This document shows, piece after piece, positions 62,147 to 64,000 of a stretch of DNA of 64,000 nucleotides (its first letter is position 1; every line of letters starts with the position of its first letter). Under the pieces are notes generated by a model that made no database searches, was not told where the DNA came from, and saw only the letters and a list, made by a program, of their open reading frames with translations. This DNA comes from an uncultured Alphaproteobacteria bacterium. Its GTDB lineage: Bacteria > Pseudomonadota > Alphaproteobacteria > CAAHEQ01 > UBA3637. The DNA is taken from positions 18,492 to 82,491 of the forward strand of contig CAKPYH010000006.1 in the NCBI GenBank assembly GCA_934202735.1, in the 5' to 3' direction. Position numbers and translations under genes: made by a program.

Positions 62147-62454
62147 GTCATCTTCGGCCCCCGTCAGCCCCCCTTGTCATCTTCCGGCTCCTTTTTTTAG
62201 TATTGTCATCTTCGGGCTTGACCCAGACACTCACTTTCCCCTGTCATCTTCGGGCTTGACCCAGACACTCACTCTTACTGTCATCTTCGGCCCCCGTCAG
62301 CCCCCCCCCTTTGTCATCTTCCGGCTCCTTTTTTTAGTATTGTCATCTTCGGGCCCCACCCCGCAACTTTTTTTGTCATCTTCGGGCTTGACCCGGAGAT
62401 CCAGGAAACATAAGGTCTTCTTTTATCCTGGATTCCCGCTTCCGCGAGAATGAC
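62147..62454. repeat. Tandem array of eight GTCATCTTC-type repeat units
   Basis: Units start at 62147, 62176, 62205, 62243, 62280, 62313, 62342 and 62375, each with GTCATCTTC followed by CGG or GGG and a variable tail. Units 1-3 recur almost unchanged as units 5-7, a higher-order duplication of about 135 bp. Unit lengths are irregular (29-38 bp), so it is not a CRISPR. The stretch 62014-62641 holds no gene. Confidence 0.75.
62375..62454. repeat. Full-length GTCAT...ATGAC repeat element, short form
   Basis: The 80 bp element has a left arm from GTCATCTTCGGGC to ATCCAGGA (62375-62406), a 19 nt spacer and a right arm TCCTGGATTCCCG to GAATGAC (62426-62454). The arms are imperfect inverted repeats of about 30 bp. 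It is the clearest copy of the element seen at 5189-5220 and 5665-5804. Confidence 0.75.
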
Positions 62455-62592
62455 AAAAGAAAAAAAGCGGGAATGGCAAAACTAAAAATGTGCGCGGGAA
62501 TGACAAAAGAAAAAAATCGGAATTGAACAAGGTCATAGAAAAAAACATGAATGACAGAATAGCCTTATTTCCAACACCATCCCCCATACCAC

Positions 62593-62617
62593 AAAGGGGC
62601 CCCAACCGGAGCCCCCT
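62593..62617 (-). terminator. Terminator-like hairpin after the second Cys-rich gene
   Basis: It is the same GGGGCTCC/GGGGCCCC stem around GGTT as at 5894-5919, slightly changed. The T-tract is short. Confidence 0.5.
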
Positions 62618-62641
62618 TGCACACTTAGGCATGCCGGGATA

Positions 62642-63730
62642 TTATTTCAAGACACACTTCCCATCGTCTGTCATTTTACGATTGGAACACTTCGCACATT
62701 CAGATGCATCTGCGGTGGGAGCAGAACTTGTGCTACAAATATAACAATAACCACGAGTACCTCTAAAACGATTAGAACACTTGGTGCATTCCGTTTCAGA
62801 GGCAACCTCGGGATCACTATGATCACAAGAATAACATTGACCAGAGTTACCTATGTAACGATTGGGACACTTGGCACATTCCGTTGCATTCTTAAGAGTT
62901 AGTGCATTGATATAGTCACAAGATATACATTCCCACGTAGGTTTCAAATATCCATCTGGACATTCTTTCAGGACACATTTGTTCCCATTCACTATCTCTC
63001 GTTCCGGGCATCTGGCACATTCTATTGCATCAGCAGACCACGTATCAGGAGAGCTACAAGACGGGCACCAGCCGCTGGTACTTCTAAAATTATCGGGACA
63101 TTTCGCACATTCTGCCGCATCTGTGTGAACTGCATAAGTTTTACTACCATTACTACAAGCTTTGCAATTACCATTCACATCTTTTATCGGCTTATCCCCC
63201 GGGCACTCGTTGTCGCAGGTTTCATCGGCGACACAGGTCCCGTTTTCATCATGCTGACAATAACCGCAGGTATGACTCTCATCACCCATGGACGGCGAAA
63301 ACACAAACTCTATCACATTATCTGCTTCATTACAATTCGTCCCGTCTTCAGTCGGGTACTCATCATCATTCAAGTAGACCCCTGCCGGTGTAGTCCACTT
63401 TTGATTCAAAATATACCGACACACCCCTTGTGGAATGCCCGAAACTTCTATACCAAAACACTCGGCACAGACCCCCGGTTCTTCTACTACCGCAACGGCA
63501 TAATCGTCTATTTCTTCCGCCATATCCGCCGGTTGAGCGGCCGGTTGGCCCATCATTTTTTGCGTACTGATAATAACGGCGCGGGCCGATACACCCTCCA
63601 ACACATTATTGGAGTGATGCCGGTTCATCGCCATCATATACCCGGCAATCCCGCCGATAGATAACACGCCGATCACGGCCAAGACCCCCAGCATTTCCAC
63701 CATACTGCGACCGGATTCATTGTTTCTCAT
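62642..63730 (-). CDS. Prepilin-like protein with C-terminal Cys-rich repeats, copy 2
   Basis: The 362-residue paralog of the 5941-7200 protein has the same first 25 residues (SGRSMVEMLGVLAVIG), a pilin-like domain that is much diverged, the shared CGYCQHDENGTCVADETC linker and five ECxKCxxR units. It should be exported and disulfide-rich. The start at 63730 has GAAAGGG upstream, as in copy 1. Promoter and leader match copy 1 closely and the globular domain does not, which suggests selection or recombination in that domain. Confidence 0.8.
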   Translation of the reverse strand: MRNNESGRSMVEMLGVLAVIGVLSIGGIAGYMMAMNRHHSNNVLEGVSARAVIISTQKMMGQPAAQPADMAEEIDDYAVAVVEEPGVCAECFGIEVSGIPQGVCRYILNQKWTTPAGVYLNDDEYPTEDGTNCNEADNVIEFVFSPSMGDESHTCGYCQHDENGTCVADETCDNECPGDKPIKDVNGNCKACSNGSKTYAVHTDAAECAKCPDNFRSTSGWCPSCSSPDTWSADAIECARCPEREIVNGNKCVLKECPDGYLKPTWECISCDYINALTLKNATECAKCPNRYIGNSGQCYSCDHSDPEVASETECTKCSNRFRGTRGYCYICSTSSAPTADASECAKCSNRKMTDDGKCVLK

Positions 63731-63771
63731 TTTGCTTTCCCTTTCTTGATTGAGTTTTCTCTTTGACCCGG

Positions 63772-63800
63772 AGTGTATCACTATCTCTGTTTTTCTGCAA
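63772..63800 (-). promoter_or_regulatory. Promoter of Cys-rich prepilin-like gene, copy 2
   Basis: On the minus strand TTGCAG (63800-63795) and TACACT (63777-63772) are 17 nt apart. The spacer differs from copy 1 but the -10 region and leader agree. Confidence 0.7.
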
Positions 63801-63857
63801 CAGTTATTTTGAACAATTTTGATTTTTTTTGCGCGGTGGCTTATTTTAATTGACTTC

Positions 63858-63893
63858 TTTCCTGGATCTCCGGTGGGGCCGAAGGCAACGCCA
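63858..63893. repeat. Remnant of the GTCAT repeat family
   Basis: This partial, inverted copy runs TTTCCTGGATCTCCGG, then GGGGCCGAAGGCAACGCC, which matches inner parts of the long element at 5665-5804. Both ends are missing. Confidence 0.5.
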
Positions 63894-63938
63894 ACCGATA
63901 CACTTTTTCAAAAAAACATTCCGTTATCCATTTTTTGC

Positions 63939-63967
63939 TTGACATTTGGCGGGGGCGGGCCTAGCCT
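63939..63967 (+). promoter_or_regulatory. Candidate promoter for a gene beyond the window
   Basis: The consensus TTGACA (63939-63944) lies 17 nt from TAGCCT (63962-63967), with a GC-rich spacer. Its gene or RNA would start at or after the right edge of the window. Confidence 0.4.
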
Positions 63968-64000
63968 AACATATAATATGATGGATTTGACACGGTTATC

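Noticed and set aside
62058..62453. Plus-strand open reading frame of 131 codons
   Set aside because: It is made of the tandem repeat read in one frame, giving repetitive Ser/Gly/Leu stretches, and it has no ribosome site.
62147..62454. Possible CRISPR array
   Set aside because: The unit length and the spacing vary, the tails between units are related to each other and not unique spacers, and no cas gene is present.
63978..64000. Possible start of a coding sequence at the right edge (ATGATGGATTTG)
   Set aside because: Only seven codons are inside the window and no ribosome site precedes them.
1..64000. tRNA and rRNA genes
   Set aside because: Gaps between genes are short, and no cloverleaf with a T-arm motif or ribosomal RNA core sequence was seen in them by eye. 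A covariance search could still find one.

Overview
The window looks like a chromosomal segment of an alphaproteobacterium. Support comes from hdaA (the alphaproteobacterial DnaA regulator) just before ftsK and lolA, split b and b' ATP synthase subunits, a complete division and cell wall cluster, and lipid A/Kdo genes of a Gram-negative envelope. Base composition is near 50% GC and genes are tightly packed with many ATGA-type overlaps. Rubrerythrin suggests low-oxygen or fluctuating-oxygen life. The two Cys-rich, prepilin-like proteins remind me of uncultured gut-associated Alphaproteobacteria; that placement is inference. No rRNA, tRNA, CRISPR array or insertion sequence was seen.

Layout. 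1-4965: a lipoprotein, a non-standard mnmA, a Ca/Na antiporter, a FadL-type porin and a membrane-anchored DsbA-like protein. 4966-7270: an accessory pocket with decayed GTCAT-type repeats, a 60-residue lipoprotein behind a ~180 nt leader that folds in mutually exclusive ways, and the first Cys-rich prepilin-like gene. 7362-14085: hinT, then the operon DUF2066 - AI-2E-type permease - hdaA - ftsK - lolA - ankyrin protein. 14033-19151: an atypical winged-helix regulator, waaA-lpxK-lpxL, and frr-uppS. 19162-25269: a seven-gene operon lgt - DUF2062 - pgeF - nucleotidyltransferase - lipoprotein - comEC - lipoprotein, preceded by a BOF protein. 25358-27545: rubrerythrin, mscL and an outer-membrane barrel.

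27677-32168 is the most interesting block: a two-helix membrane protein of unknown family, a VirD4/TraG-type type IV coupling ATPase, a protein with an HNH-nuclease-like core, and a SMI1/KNR4 (YrhA-like) protein, all in one orientation and with no other type IV secretion gene in the window. The arrangement fits an effector-immunity pair linked to its own coupling protein.

32165-49414: rsmB and the dcw cluster (rsmH-ftsL-ftsI-murEF-mraY-ftsW-murG-murC-murB-ddl-ftsQ-ftsA-ftsZ), with murE and murF fused and murD absent. 49445-55920: the F0 ATP synthase genes with a DsbA-like protein and a BI-1 protein, then mutS. 55962-62013: a PhoR-like kinase, a DUF2157 protein, tkt, rsmD, a pseudouridine synthase and tadA. 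62014-64000: a tandem array of the GTCAT repeat and the second Cys-rich prepilin-like gene, whose promoter, leader and 3' flank are near copies of those of the first.

Many upstream regions carry a well-formed sigma-70-type promoter with exactly 17 nt between the boxes (often TTGCNN and TACAAT/TATAAT), so transcription units can be drawn with fair confidence from sequence alone.
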